Assembly: GCA_949987565.1 (NCBI GenBank)
Contig: OX465108.1
Location: 287,501-351,500 of the forward strand
Reading direction: 5' to 3'
Origin: Luidia sarsii
Taxonomy: Eukaryota > Echinodermata > Asteroidea > Paxillosida > Luidiidae
Length of the DNA: 64,000 nt
In this document: positions 52,420 through 64,000 of the stretch, piece by piece
How the letters are laid out: each line of letters opens with the position of its first letter
Position numbering within the stretch: position 1 is the stretch's first letter
Notes under the pieces: generated by a model
Told to the model about the DNA's origin: nothing
Database searches by the model: none
What the model saw: only the letters and a program-made list of their open reading frames with translations
Translations under genes and position numbers: made by a program

Positions 52420-52640
52420 CTCTCCCCACCTCTCTCCCCTCTGTCTGTCTTTCTCACTCTCTATCCCCTCTCCCCTCCCTCCCCTCTCTCTCTCCTCACT
52501 CTCTACCTCCCCCTCTCTCCCTCCCCTCCCTCCCCCTCTCTCCCTCCCCTCCCTCCCCTCCCTCCTCTCTCTCTCCCTCTCTCTATCTCTCTCTCTCTCT
52601 CTGTCCCTCTCTACCCTCTCTCTCTGCCTCCCTCTCTCTC
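52420..52640. repeat. CT-rich simple repeat
   Basis: An imperfect CTCTC/CCCTC tract of about 220 bp. The open frames over it (for example 52288-52746 on -) are artefacts. Confidence 0.92.
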
Positions 52641-55600
52641 TTTGTTTTTGGTTTTTGTCGATGGTATTTGCATGTGGAATCCCATGTGTAAATCTGAACT
52701 GAAGCTGGGTGACAGCCGTGCAGATAGGATAATATTTGATATGCATTACCAGGCGGTGCAGTCAGGATGCCTGCTGCTGATATACCGCCGTGTACAGCTT
52801 GAGGTTCGGCAAGGTCATCAGTAAGCTGAAGAGGGGATAGGAAGGAGGGGTGGGGAGTGGAGAACGCCAGTTTGTGTCAGACTAATTTACTCCAGGCCAT
52901 AAGTTAAAGTGACGCGATGCACAGACAGCCAACATGTCATTCTTCAGAGAGCGATGTTTCCAAGAAGCATCATGCTTTAGCGACTGAGGTGGAAGGGTTG
53001 AATACTTTGTCTGTGATTGCACCCAATCAAGGAAATGATAATCACAGACGCATCTCTCCATGTTAGTGACTGCTGACACGAATTCACGCACAACTTCAGA
53101 TTTTTATTTAACAAAAATATTTCCATTGATGGGGAATGTGTTAAAGAGCACCCACGTATTGATGTGATTTTCCACTGTTAGTCATTGAGCTCTGTCATTT
53201 CAAGATTTCTCTCTTCAGTTCAGTTCTCTTCTACTCTGCTCTGTTGTTCGAGGATTCCGCTTATCAAACTATACACCTCTTCTTTGCGCAGATGACGTCA
53301 GTGTCCGCAGTGGGGGACACAATTAATGTCCCAAATTCGAACTTTTCTTCCAATTTTCGCGATGCCCCCCCAGAAATGAGGCGGGAAATAGATCCTAGAT
53401 TCAATTTCTGTACGAGTCGCATACGCGCCCCTTGCAGGAGTGTGAATGTAGATCTTGTGACGTCACTCATAATTGAAAGAACAGCAGCAGAAACTATCTA
53501 CATTGAAGCTCTTACCCTTCGGAGTCATACCGTTGACAATTCATACTCAAGTTTCTACAATTGGTGTGCTTGCCTGTCAGACTCTTACGTTCGCGTTTAG
53601 GTTTCTTGCATATTCAGGGCCGCATTAGATTGATGCGTGCCGATTACCGATATAATACACCTAATCTATCAGTTACCGAGAAATACTTGGTCGATAATCG
53701 TATGACTTGCATTGGTTGGTAAAGTACATCCCTGCATGGTCAGTATTTACTGATAGCGGAGTACATCTCCGCTCAGCCAATACTCCCTCGATATTTTGCT
53801 GTTGTGTGTTTTCTGTCAAAGGTCTTCATCTCCAATTAATCGGGAAGAGGTACCTGCTTGCTTCAAGAAACAAAACTTAGCCAAAAACAACACAGGATGC
53901 TTGTTTAAGAGGCCGAAGATGGAGGCTTGGCATTGCTTGTATCTAGCAGAGAAATGCCATGGAACCATCCTTGTGCCGAAACAGAGAAAATTGTTTATTC
54001 AGGATTTTGTTACCTGGGGCTTGAATATTATGGAAGGGAAGGAATGATGCTGGGACCTCAAATACCCCCATGTGGCCCCTGGGCCAGTGTGCAATCCTAA
54101 ACGCCATATGAAAAAATGCCCCCAGCTTGTGTGGACGGAGGGTTGAGTATGTGTGGGTGTGGGTAGTAGGAAGGGGGAGGATGTGGGCTTGTCGATACCT
54201 CGTACATGAGCTCTATCTGCATATCGCTAAGATGGTAGAAGATGCTGCCCGTATTCTAAGGCATTGATAGAATTCCCTTGTGTAGGTCTGACAAACAAGG
54301 CCCAGGGTAGCCATGATTCCATTCTTATCTTCATCCATTAAACAGGACACCGGCGGTGTATTTGTTTTCGTCGGTTAAACGGGTCATCTGCTTCACGGGT
54401 CAAATACAGTTTTCCATCCTACATTTTATATTATTTAGGTATTGCATACATCTCACCTCACCCCATCTCATACATGTCCTACTAACCCATCTCATCCATT
54501 AGCCCAGCCCAGTATCAACATGCACCCACAGCATGTACGCATGCGCGGTTACCAAATGTGAACAAAATTACAATCAGAGACTGCCACCTTTCAAGTTTGT
54601 GTTCGTAAAGAGACTGACGGTCCTCGCGAGTGTAATGTATCGAAAATGTCAGCATTCTATTCAGCCTTATGATCGCTGGTATCCAGAAATAAGCTTATAC
54701 TTAAATGTTAGAGCTGTTTACCAGCGGAGCTCAATCAAGGTGATGTGGTAAACCTATCGTACAGTTAATGATTCCGTGCTGTTTCCATAAATCGCCCGTA
54801 CAGGTTTGTTGGCGCGGCTGCCAACAGCCTTTTACTGCAGAGATGCACCAGCCCTGGTGCCGCGACTTCGTTAGCGTGTCCTTCTTGCCGAAAAATGACA
54901 GGCGTCTCGGGGCACCCGACTGTCGTAAATGACTGGGGTGCCCGTACTGTGTGCGCATCTGTAACACATTGGTATGGTCGTTAGGCCTCATTCTCTTAAT
55001 AATGTCTACCCCATTGCGTCTTCAAGGTATGCATGTATATACAAATTGCTCTGCAGGACCATATCACCATCTGGTATTCAAATAACACGCTGTTATATTC
55101 AACGTGAAATCTATCACAATGCTGCCACTTGCCTGCCAGGTCTCCGATCAGGAAAGTGATCCACGGCTGAGTGTTTTAATAGGGTATAATAGCGTTTCCT
55201 GATAATTTATAATTCCCAGGATAAAATTACAAAGGGTAAAGGTGTGATTGCCAATTATCTGCCTTTGTTTAGAATGTTATGGGGAACATTATTAATAACT
55301 AACGTGTTGACATTATCGACGTGGTGTCAATGTATGAGCTAATGAGGCTCTATGCTAAAAAGCTGACTTTACTCCTTGATAGAGAAACAGGCTACCGGGA
55401 CACTGGCTCATCTTAATTGGGTCATTGGATGAGAATGGCTAAGTGCAGAAACGTAGATCAACATCACAAAGTGGCCAGTTATTGGTGATGACAGACTGCA
55501 TTGTGTATACTGCACATTCGGTTCGTCAAATTAAGCAAATGTACATTTGCTTCATGTCTTCAATTCCATTCTATTTGGGTGCATCGTCATCTTTTATGTC

Positions 55601-56261
55601 AATTTCCCTTGAAAGGAAAATGTTCCCGAGGGAATTATCTGAGGCTTTTAATGTCTGAAGGCATTACCCTAAAGATGAGAGAATGGGATGTTGGTTCTTC
55701 GGTTAGATCAAGATATATTTGTCGTTGTCTAAACAGCCTGGATAACAAATCTAGTCATTCATTTCCAAACTTTGACTTTGGCATTCAGGCGCCGCTTCCC
55801 GTGTATAGCAAATTCCCCGTATGTAAACCATACCTATGTACCGAGACTGATATGGAAATGTAGCCTGAGGCTTAGTTTGGAAAGGGTCCCTGCGCAGTCG
55901 GGGTTGGTGAGGGCAGCCGTCTGTATTCAATTCACAAGATCAGGGTCTGCAACTATGATTGCAGGCGTAACGATTGCCCAACGAGTCCGGCCCACGATTG
56001 TCTGCTCAGAATCTATGCACTAACATACACAAGGAAAGGTGTCCCAACGATTTTCAGATTGAATTTCAGTTTGTCTTCTTTTGCAGCTTATGAAGTTCCT
56101 ATCATTGAAAGATCATGGCCCTATATAGGCTTTCAGGGCATACTATTCTGTAAGGACCTTTAATTCTAAAATACGTTTTATTAACTTTATTGGTTAAATT
56201 TCAGGTTGACGGGACACAGACACTGTGAATTTATACTGACTAAAATCATCAGTATTGGATT

Positions 56262-56302
56262 ACCATTTCGATCCAAGCAAGACCTTTCTGAAAAGGCAGA
56301 AA
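56262..56302 (-). repeat. GGTCCTGCTAGG-core repeat, copy 5 (diverged)
   Basis: On the + strand CATTTCGATCCAAGCAAGACC is followed by TTTCTGAAAAGGCAGAAA, parallel to the reverse arm at 31.8 kb (ATTTTGTTCCTAGCAGGACC, TTTCTCAAAGGCAGA). It sits only about 160 bp before exon 3, inside intron 2, well upstream of the pyrimidine tract. Confidence 0.55.
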
Positions 56303-56463
56303 TAGTTTTAAGAAAGTGTACGAGTCTGCCAGTGATTTGGAGAAAGATTTCTCTTCGTATCGAAACACCAAGCCTTCTTAATCTTTGAAGTTTCGATTTG
56401 ATTGATTGCAAACAAACAACATTTTTCAGCAATTGTTTTTTCTTCTTTCTCTCTACCCCGTAG

Positions 56464-56882
56464 CTCTTCTTGGTAGACAACTGCGCGGATGAATGGCGGA
56501 TTGCAATGACATGGTCGCGCATCTCTCTCATCACCTGTGAACTCTTTGTGTGTGTTATCCACCCGGTGCCCGGCAACTATTTTTTCAAATGGATCGCCGA
56601 ATTCGCCTACACCCACGACCCTCGGGAGGCTCAGGCAGACGTGGACATCATTCTTTCCATCCCCATGTTCCTCAGACTCTACCTGATCTGCCGGGTTATG
56701 CTATTGCACAGCAAACTCTTCACGGACGCCTCGTCGCGGAGTATAGGCGCTCTGAACAGAATCAACTTCAACACGAGGTTCGTTCTGAAGACACTGATGA
56801 CAATCTGTCCCGGCACTGTGCTCCTGGTCTTCACTGTCACCTTGTGGATTATAGCAAGTTGGATACTCCATGTGTGCGAAAG
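56464..56882 (+). CDS. KCNN: SK channel coding exon 3: S3, S4, S4-S5 linker and S5
   Basis: There are 139 full codons (joined residues 336-474) and then AG, the first two bases of an Arg codon, before the donor GTGAGT. Reading on in the intron meets TGA at 56884, which supports the splice. S3 is at about 347-367 ([16 protein letters not shown]..), S4 at about 396-417 ([14 protein letters not shown]), and S5 at about 445-472. The S4-S5 linker holds the SK signature [18 protein letters not shown] followed by [19 protein letters not shown], close to identical to animal SK proteins. The S3-S4 loop ([18 protein letters not shown]) is the divergent part. A Cys sits at residue 342 ([10 protein letters not shown]), where vertebrate SK channels usually have Gly. 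The acceptor lies at 56462-56463, giving phase 0 entry. Confidence 0.97.
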
Positions 56883-57144
56883 GTGAGTCACGTCAAATGC
56901 TGGACCCTCGACAACCAGCTGCCCGGGAACCAGCTTGGTATAGTCTCCGCCGACCTCGGCTAGTTCGCTGTCTGTTGGAGCGCCCTCATCGTTCACGGAG
57001 ACCAAGATATTCTGGTTACGCTCAAGGTTTCCAATCTTTGCCGGGCGTCACCTTTGACGTCACCTTTGGCAACTCCTCTTTCATTCACTAAGCGCTGCGT
57101 TTTGCCCTGTAGAGGAACAGCCAGTAAAATGTCTCTTTTGTGTA

Positions 57145-57183
57145 ACCCACAAAAGGTCATACCCAGTACGACCTTTTGTGGGT
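57145..57183. repeat. Perfect 14-bp-arm hairpin
   Basis: ACCCACAAAAGGTC at 57145-57158 and GACCTTTTGTGGGT at 57170-57183 are exact reverse complements with an 11-base loop. It lies about 260 bp into intron 3 and is not followed by a T-run of terminator type. Confidence 0.95.
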
Positions 57184-57360
57184 ATGTGACCCACCCCCCC
57201 CCCCCTTGTGAGTGAACGCCTTCCTGTGGGTATACGACCTTGTAGGTGTATGAATCCCTTCTGTGTATATTTGTGGGTACAATCTCTTTGTAGGTATACG
57301 ATCCTCTTGTAGGTATACCTTCCTCTCTTATAGGTATATGATGCTGTTATGGGTGAACGA
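57184..57360. repeat. Degenerate GTAGGTATACGA-type minisatellite
   Basis: Words such as TTGTAGGTATACGATCC, TGTGGGTATACGACC and TATAGGTATATGATGC recur roughly every 20-30 bp. The arms of the adjacent hairpin share the TGTGGGTAT word, so the hairpin may have grown from two units in opposite orientation. Partly open on the - strand (YTYKR-type words), but no coding evidence. Confidence 0.7.
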
Positions 57361-58707
57361 CGTTCTCGTGTGCACTCTTCTATCGAGTACCATTGAGTTC
57401 TAGGGCCATTCACTTCGGTTGTTACTTACTTGCCCTTTGCACTTGGCTTAGGTAAGGGATACAATATGCGGTTGTAGTGACGTTTAATAGGTGGCAGGTT
57501 TGAGTGGGGGGTGCTATGTGAAGGTGGGACTGACTCGTTACTCATGCTAAACTATCGAGTAACGGATGGCAATGCACCCGTAGTGATGACGTCAGATGTC
57601 TGGGATTAAGACATAGGCCTTTACTTGAGATAGTGCTATAGTTATTTAAAGGCAACTGAGACAATTCTTGTCACATATCGAAACGAGCTTGCAAAGAGAA
57701 AATTGGAAAAGCCTCTAGACAAATGGCACGTCATCGCAAAACTGTAATACCGATTTTTTATTAAAAGGGGGAAAGGAGATTTGAATGGAGATGAGGGTAA
57801 GCGGACCGATACCCAGTTCTACTCTCAGCTCCTATTTACAACCAGGCTGACTTTGGGAACGTGACGACGCTCATGCATATTTAATTCGATTCGCTGCGTC
57901 GTTCACGCCCCCATAGACGACGCGTTATGACGTCATCCCCGTAGCTGCTAGGCATGGCTAGGTTAATATGCATATGGGGCTACTCTCAGACAATTAGAAG
58001 CCACAGCCAACCAAGTCATGAATATCAGCATTGGAAGTAGAGCGACAAATGCCCGGGGTGAGTTTAATAATATCCAAGGGCTTCTAAAAATAAATGAAAT
58101 CAAGTAAAATAAAACCAGCAGGATGTGCTACCACTCTTACACATTTATGAATAATTTATTGGAATTTGAAGAATTTCTTCCAATCCAAACTACACATGGG
58201 GAAAGCCGTGGGGTGATTGTTTTTGTTTCATTCCGCCTTTTTAAAGGGGCACCTTTTTTGTGAATTTCGCGATGCCTAGACAGCAGTTGGAAATAGTTTT
58301 CGGTCAGCGGAGCCCGACTGGAATCGACGCAATTGTCCCCTGGTATGGAGCTTCTTATCCTGTTAGATTCCTAGGCATTGTTTCCCTTCCAAATGCCGCA
58401 TGCTCTGCCCTGCTGTGTGACTGAAGTACACGGACAAGGCTGCCTTGTTTTCGTTCAATACGGAGCATTTTGGCCCGGATAAAGAAAAGGTCAATCATCA
58501 AGGTTAGAGGAGGGAGAAGTTAGGGAAAGAGCTGCGACATATGACATCCCCCACACCGACCCCAAATAAAATCTCAATTCCTTTGTTTTAACATCCGCTT
58601 GAAATATTGTATTCGTGATGAGCACCTCTTGTATCAAATGGCAAGATAACGTTCACATGACAATTTGCCTCATTCCTCAATAACATTGCAGAATTCCAAA
58701 TTCTGAA

Positions 58708-58743
58708 TGTTCTTCAAGTTGTTCTTCAAGTTGTTCTTCAAGT
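58708..58743. repeat. 12-bp tandem repeat, three copies
   Basis: TGTTCTTCAAGT repeated exactly three times. Confidence 0.95.
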
Positions 58744-61700
58744 TGACAATTTTCCATACCCATTTTCCAAACGGTTTAGAAACTTCTGATTTAGAAAAAA
58801 AAATATTAGTTTAATATAACACCATGCAATTCGACATCAGGCAGATGGTGTCTTGAGACAAGCCACTTCTTCCTTGTGCCTAAAACTCCAATACCTATTC
58901 AAGGCATTGTGCTGAATACAAACCAGCGTTTTTGCTGGAGGGATACAGATCCTTGCTTTGTATGCTTTGAAGATACACATTTGTGCTATTAAGGGGTCAC
59001 AAAATCGATACACAACTTGCACTATTGGCAACAACGCCTGGCGATTGGAAGGGAACAATGTCCTTAGGTAGGCCTATTCGGCCTGCCAGATTGGCTGAAA
59101 ATTGAACACATGTCGGAGATGGTTGAATTGTTCGTGCATCTAAGAATAGTCCTATCTGCTGTGGGGTTTGCAATGATTACGGGAAAATTGTGTTGTGGAC
59201 AGGTGAAAATAACTGCCCCTTGCACGAATTAGACCGCCGTGTTGTGAACAGAACGAAATCCTCCCGGCATGGAGTGAATATTGCATTGTGAATGGTCTCA
59301 GGTGTCGTTCCAGGTACACAAGGTGTTTGTATTGTCCCAAGAATAGTGCCATCAGAGCATTTTGTATCTACTTACTAGTTTTCAGATAATGAACCAAACG
59401 ATGAAGGTATAGGCGTTTCCTAAAGACATTACAAAGACTAGGCTTGTATTCGTCTGCCTTTGTCATTCTACAGAGGCATATGACTATCAAACTACATCTC
59501 CTTGGCTTTTACTTGAAGGTTGAAGCCTTGTTGTCTCAGTTTACCTCAATGCCGTAGCCTAAAACCGGCCAAATAAAACAAATGCAGTATATTTGACCTT
59601 CCATGAAGAAAACTGGACTGGGGAAATGGAGCCGACCCTAAACCCTGATATTTGGATAAGGACGAAGCCGCCTGCACCCAATTGGTTACAGAAGTAGCGT
59701 CCCCATGGGCAGTCTCCTTTCTCCACGGTCTGTCGGGATCCCAGCTTTCTCCACTGGCGACTCTCTGACCCCCCCCCCCCCATGCCTCTGCTACTCCCCC
59801 TACCCACCCCAAGACACCGCCAGGCTTAATTTGCTTTACCTAGATACATACATCCCCCCATAGAGACACATGCATACCCTGTCATTTCCAGTCAATCTTA
59901 TACTTTCCCATAATGTGTCCGACTCTTGTAGAATATGGCACCGCGCAGTCATTATGCGTAAGTATTCTCCTATACATATTCCCGGTCTTGTCCATCAACC
60001 ATCAAGTTGAGCCGACTAAATTATTCATCTATATGTATATAGAGCAGGCCTTCTGACTGAGATCTGAGAGTGTCCTAGATTTCAGCAGAGTTTTTTCTTT
60101 TTTCTTTTCTTAAAGCTTCCCTTGGGACGGACCGCTCATTTTGTTCAGTCTGTTTTTTTGCCCCGATTCGAATCATTTCAGTTCGACCGTGCATAGCTGA
60201 AAGACTTTTTCTTCGATTGTTTCTAATTCCCCTTAGGAAAAAAACCGTCCCAATAAGAAGCCTGCTTTCCTTCACTCTCTTCTTTCCGAGAACACTAAGC
60301 CATTGAGCAAGGCTGAAAACACATTTCTCTGTTTTTAAGGAGGTACGTTAAGTCAGAAGTTCCGGTCCACTCCAATTTCCAGTCAGTTCTCCTTTACTGT
60401 TATTGAGCTTTTTTAGGGTTTGGAAGCACTGCAGGCAAAATGCATTCTCCTTAAAGAGAACTTGCCAGAGAAGGGGTGAAGTCAGGAAGGGGCTTTTAGA
60501 CGAACTTGCTTACTCGACTACACAAGGCACTATATATCTGAAGACGTTAATTGAATCATACTACCAAATAAAATTGAACCAGACACGGTATCCATTTGAA
60601 CAAGAATTTCTTATATCTTCTTCTCTTATATCTTTCCCTCTCTGATGAATAAGGGGAGGACTGGGAATCCATGTAATGGCTTGGGATTGGCACTGGCAAA
60701 GCAACCCTTAGATCCTATTAAATTAGACTGCCCCAGTCTACATATTTTACCCATGCTGGAAATCCCAGTCCTTGAAATAATCATCTCCGATTTTGAAATC
60801 CGGGACTTTTGTAAACTGGAGAGAGCGAAGAGGGCTTGCCCGGCCTGTAACTGGGTCAGGGCATTAGAGTGGCTGGCGCATGGCCTGTCCTATAGGGGTA
60901 AGCTGTAATTCATTCATCAAATTCAGCTCCCCTGTTTTCATCAGTTTGGTCAGTTGGTTGGACTTCATTTAGGTCAATACTTTCCCTACCCCTTCCCTTC
61001 TCTCTCCTCTCTCCTCTCTCAATGTCTGTCTTCTGATCTTTTATTCAGCTTCCCTGATCGTTCTGTTTCTGTGTATACAGCAAACTCGTCAACGCTCTCC
61101 TTCTCCTCTCCCCTGCCCTTTCTTGCAAGTGAGCGCCCAAACGGTGCCAGATAGATGCAAGAAGAACCGTGTTCGTCTACATTTTTAGAGGATGGAGGTG
61201 GAGGAAGAGGGTGATCAGATGAAATCGTATCACGGATTATTGGTTGCCGCTATCTGCACGGCAACAGCCCCCCCGCCATTCCTTCCATCTCCTTCTAATC
61301 GGGTTAAGTCGCAAAACGTCAGTCGTCATCGGACCGACTACACGGTTGGCCGCTGACCTCATTCCTACCTTCCCAAGTCGTCTGCTGTCAGCTTTCCTTT
61401 ACTGCCGGCATCCACGATCCATCTTTAAGAAAAGGATAGCTCACCTCATCCCTTACCGACCTCGAGATTGGTTTCTCAGTCAGGAATTCTCCGCATGTAA
61501 AGATGATGGAACGTTTGATAAGGGGAGTTCTGTTGAAACCCACCGCATAGGGATTGCTACCTCCCATTTGTATGCCGCTGTTATAGGAAGCAAGCGTGGT
61601 GTGGTGATCCTTTATAGCGAGTGGGTCGCGGCGATCCAGGGTTTTCATTTCACCGCGTTGCAATCTCGGACAGGAAATACATTTGGCCACAAATTGGATT

Positions 61701-64000
61701 CCAGATGATTGAAGACCCACCGCATGTTTCAATAAAGACCAGGAAATCACAATCGCAGTAAGTCCCTAAATAGAATCAGACTGGTAAGTGGATATATCTA
61801 AAGTTCCACTGCATTCGAACGCTATCTTTAAAACCTTGTCTCGTTTACACTCCAAAAGATACAAAGTCCTTGGTAACAAACATCTGAGACCTACTCGTTT
61901 CTTCCAGTCAGAGGAAGTCGGGAGGGGCAACCGTGGACGGAATTCTATCCCACACAACCCACAAGGCCGAGGCCTTCGGTGAAATAATTCACTGGGTCAC
62001 GTTCGTGGCTAGCCAAGAGCCTTAGCCTTCATTATCCGTCTATCTTATCGTCGGACTAGCGTTTCCAAAATTACCCCCACCCCATGTGCTACCGCGCTCT
62101 GCCCACGAGCAATATGGCAGCGTATGGCAAATGGGGAATCTCTTGATTGGTTACGGCGGCAAGGGAAGGGATGTACATGAAGTTTTGTGAGGCTCTGCCG
62201 GTGCTTGGATACATTGCGGCTATGCCATCAGTCGACTTGCACTTCCTAATCTTGCTATCAGAAAGACTGTAGGCTTGATGAGTACACTCTTGGGTGGGTT
62301 ATCTACCTACACGCGTGTGTCCTTACAAGCGAGCCATCGAATCCTCCACAGATCCACATGGGTCCCAACAAACTCCCCTTTGATTTGTTCAGTCAGGGGC
62401 AGTTGTCTCAATTTACATGGATGTTAACTTAGTGCTTCATGTCATCCACTGTGACGTCATCGAGCGCATAGCGACCTTTTGTACCTCGCATGCGTACATG
62501 TTAATGAGACCATTGAATGTAATTTGTCACCAAGGTTTATAATTAATAGATGTATAAGGATATAATGCCACTAATAGACAAGGCGTTTTCACGGAAATTC
62601 ATCCACGTCAATTGTCTTTACGGTTCTTTGAATTTTAAGAATAGATTCCAATTCCCGCTGACCTCGGAGTTTGTAAGCAGGAAACGGGTCATCAAGATGT
62701 GCACGAATGTACGTAGCTCTGGAGGTGCCATACAACTTGTTGAGATCGCGAAATAAATCATCTCGTGATGACGTCATAATGCTGGCAAGATGTGGACATA
62801 CTGGGCTAACCTTTCACAAGATGATGTCATTCTAAAATAAAGATAAAGAATGTCTTCCATTAATATACCGCGTCATTAAAATGACGACATCAGTCGCCAA
62901 TTTTATTTCGTCATCTCGACAAGTTGGATGGCACTTCCAGACTTCCGTAGCAGTGAGCGTACCAGACATGCACCGGCTTACACTCTGGGAACTGAAACGT
63001 ATCCAGTCATTGGTTGCAGCGGTCAGGAGCTTTTACTTTGCAAAGTAAGACTCACTGCCTAACGGTCTGGCACAATGTGAATGATCGGCCAATCTCTTAG
63101 CACAGTTTTATCTCCATCTATCCGCGTATCCATCTAGCGATCGAGTGGCCTGATTATACCCGATGGTAATCGGCCGAGCCATAGGCTATGTGGTATTGTA
63201 AATCCTAATAAATCCATCTTGCTTATCCAATTACAGATACGAAAGCAATCCCATAGCATGGTGGTTGAAATAATGTTGATAACATTATAGGTATACGATA
63301 TCTTAACCTAATCCATAATGTCACCTAATCCTTATGCGGAATCCAGAAATGTATGCAATTTCAATGTAAATGTATATACCAGACAGTAACCAAATCATGT
63401 ACCAACTGACTACATACAGGAAGTCATTCAATCAAATTGGTTCCTATCACTACATAGTGAATAATTTGGCTGTACCAGAACTGACTAGCGCTCACCTTAA
63501 ATGTGCCATATATTACTGCACTATACTTGGGCACCGGCAGGAACAAGGCCAGACGGCTCCTAATTCACTGTCGTCTCGGTACATCACCTTACTTAATTAC
63601 AACACCCTAATTCTGCGATTTAGTTTAACATTCAATCACAATGGATGCACCTGTTTTGCCATCTGTACCATGTGTTTAATACGATCAACCGAGTGATTGA
63701 CGTGCATCTTAAAGCAGGGAACGGTTTTGGTTTTTAAATAAAGCCTTTACTTGTGGTGATATCAGATTTCTTCACTCAATCACACGGGGCCAAGATACTC
63801 GTATCTATTCCTTACATGTGTGTGATCAAACGTGTATTGCCATAGACAAAATAACTCTGAAAAGAGATCAACATCGTTGACTTATGACGGTTATTATTTC
63901 TGCAGCGCCAAAAGAAAAACAGGAAAAAATCGATTGAAGCATTCAGCTGACCAAAAGGCAATTCTTACAAATATGACGCTTACTGATCGATTACTTTTTT

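Larger units (their letters stand above)
24221..56463 (+). other. KCNN intron 2 (32,243 bp)
   Basis: The donor is GTAAGT. The acceptor is a long pyrimidine tract (TTTCTCTCTACCCCGTAG). The intron contains most of the repeats in the window: CT tracts, the 27.2-33.7 kb candidate element, a CAG/CTG-type GCTGTT run, 36-bp and 22-bp tandem repeats, the 58-bp satellite, a TCC tract, a GA tract, and one GGTCCTGCTAGG-core copy near its 3' end. Apart from broken pieces at 30.4-32.2 kb I recognise no second gene. Stretches 34.3-43.8 kb and 44.9-48.5 kb show only short open frames without family motifs. Confidence 0.85.
9693..64000 (+). other. KCNN: SK-type calcium-activated potassium channel gene (5' part; 3' end beyond window)
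   Basis: This gene span covers three recognised coding exons: 9693-10601, 24125-24220 and 56464-56882. Joined, they give 474 codons plus two bases of a split Arg codon, covering the cytoplasmic N-terminus through S5. SK channels are tetrameric plasma-membrane K+ channels gated by Ca2+ through constitutively bound calmodulin, and they shape after-hyperpolarisation in neurons and muscle. I could not find the pore exon (SIGYGD-type filter), S6 or the calmodulin-binding region after 56882, so they should lie to the right of this window. Introns of 13.5 and 32.2 kb, and a third of at least 7.1 kb, make the locus large. Vertebrate KCNN genes also carry the S2 segment on a separate short exon, from family knowledge. 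Family assignment is very secure; a particular paralogue number is not implied. Confidence 0.95.
56883..64000 (+). other. KCNN intron 3, incomplete (at least 7,118 bp)
   Basis: The intron begins with donor GTGAGT. I searched the three + frames for the next expected SK exon (S5-pore loop, a GYGD-type filter) and did not see it, so the intron seems to run past the window end. It contains a perfect hairpin with degenerate GTAGGTATACGA-like repeats (57145-57360) and a 12-bp triplicate (58708-58743). I recognise no other gene in it; the open frame at 61244-61708 has no known motif. Confidence 0.7.

Noticed and set aside
61244..61708. A 154-codon + strand open frame in intron 3
   Set aside because: No family motif. 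It does not resemble the expected next channel exon, as no GYGD-type filter is present.

Overview
This is animal nuclear DNA. The coding sequence is broken into short exons by very large introns with GT..AG borders. There are many microsatellites and minisatellites, dispersed tRNA-derived SINE-like repeats, and no bacterial-style gene packing. The one gene I can name with confidence is a small-conductance Ca2+-activated K+ channel (SK/KCNN family) on the + strand. Repeat style and protein divergence suggest a marine invertebrate, perhaps a deuterostome such as an echinoderm or hemichordate. That placement is inference and weak.

Layout: 1-9692 is upstream or 5' non-coding DNA carrying CT, GA, TCC and GGGAT simple repeats and SINE-like copies. 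Coding exon 1 of the channel (9693-10601) encodes a long low-complexity N-terminus and transmembrane segment S1. A 13.5 kb intron follows (10602-24124). Exon 2 (24125-24220, 96 bp) encodes S2. A 32.2 kb intron follows (24221-56463). Exon 3 (56464-56882) encodes S3, S4, the S4-S5 linker and S5, ending in a split Arg codon. The rest of the gene (pore helix and filter, S6, calmodulin-binding domain) lies beyond the window. The exons join in frame: phase 0, phase 0, then 2 bases of a split codon.

The most interesting non-gene structure lies inside intron 2, at about 27.2-33.7 kb. A motif around TTTGTCAAACTGTGG occurs about eleven times there and I did not notice it elsewhere. It is mostly forward at the left end and mostly reversed at the right end, and a (CT)n tract borders each side. 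Between these clusters lie a 19-bp minisatellite that flips orientation at its end, a foldback element, broken exon-like pieces of a Cys/His-motif (HHRSCH) protein family, and rearranged SINE-like sequences. I propose this block as a candidate large mobile element, possibly undescribed, or a nest of elements.

Other notable structures are a 58-bp satellite of 16 units at 43.9-44.8 kb, a GGGAT-type G-rich array at 3.5-4.05 kb, a repeat family with the core GGTCCTGCTAGG (at least five copies), and a perfect 14-bp-arm hairpin at 57.15 kb. The longest apparent open frames, apart from exon 1, come mostly from simple repeats and are not genes.
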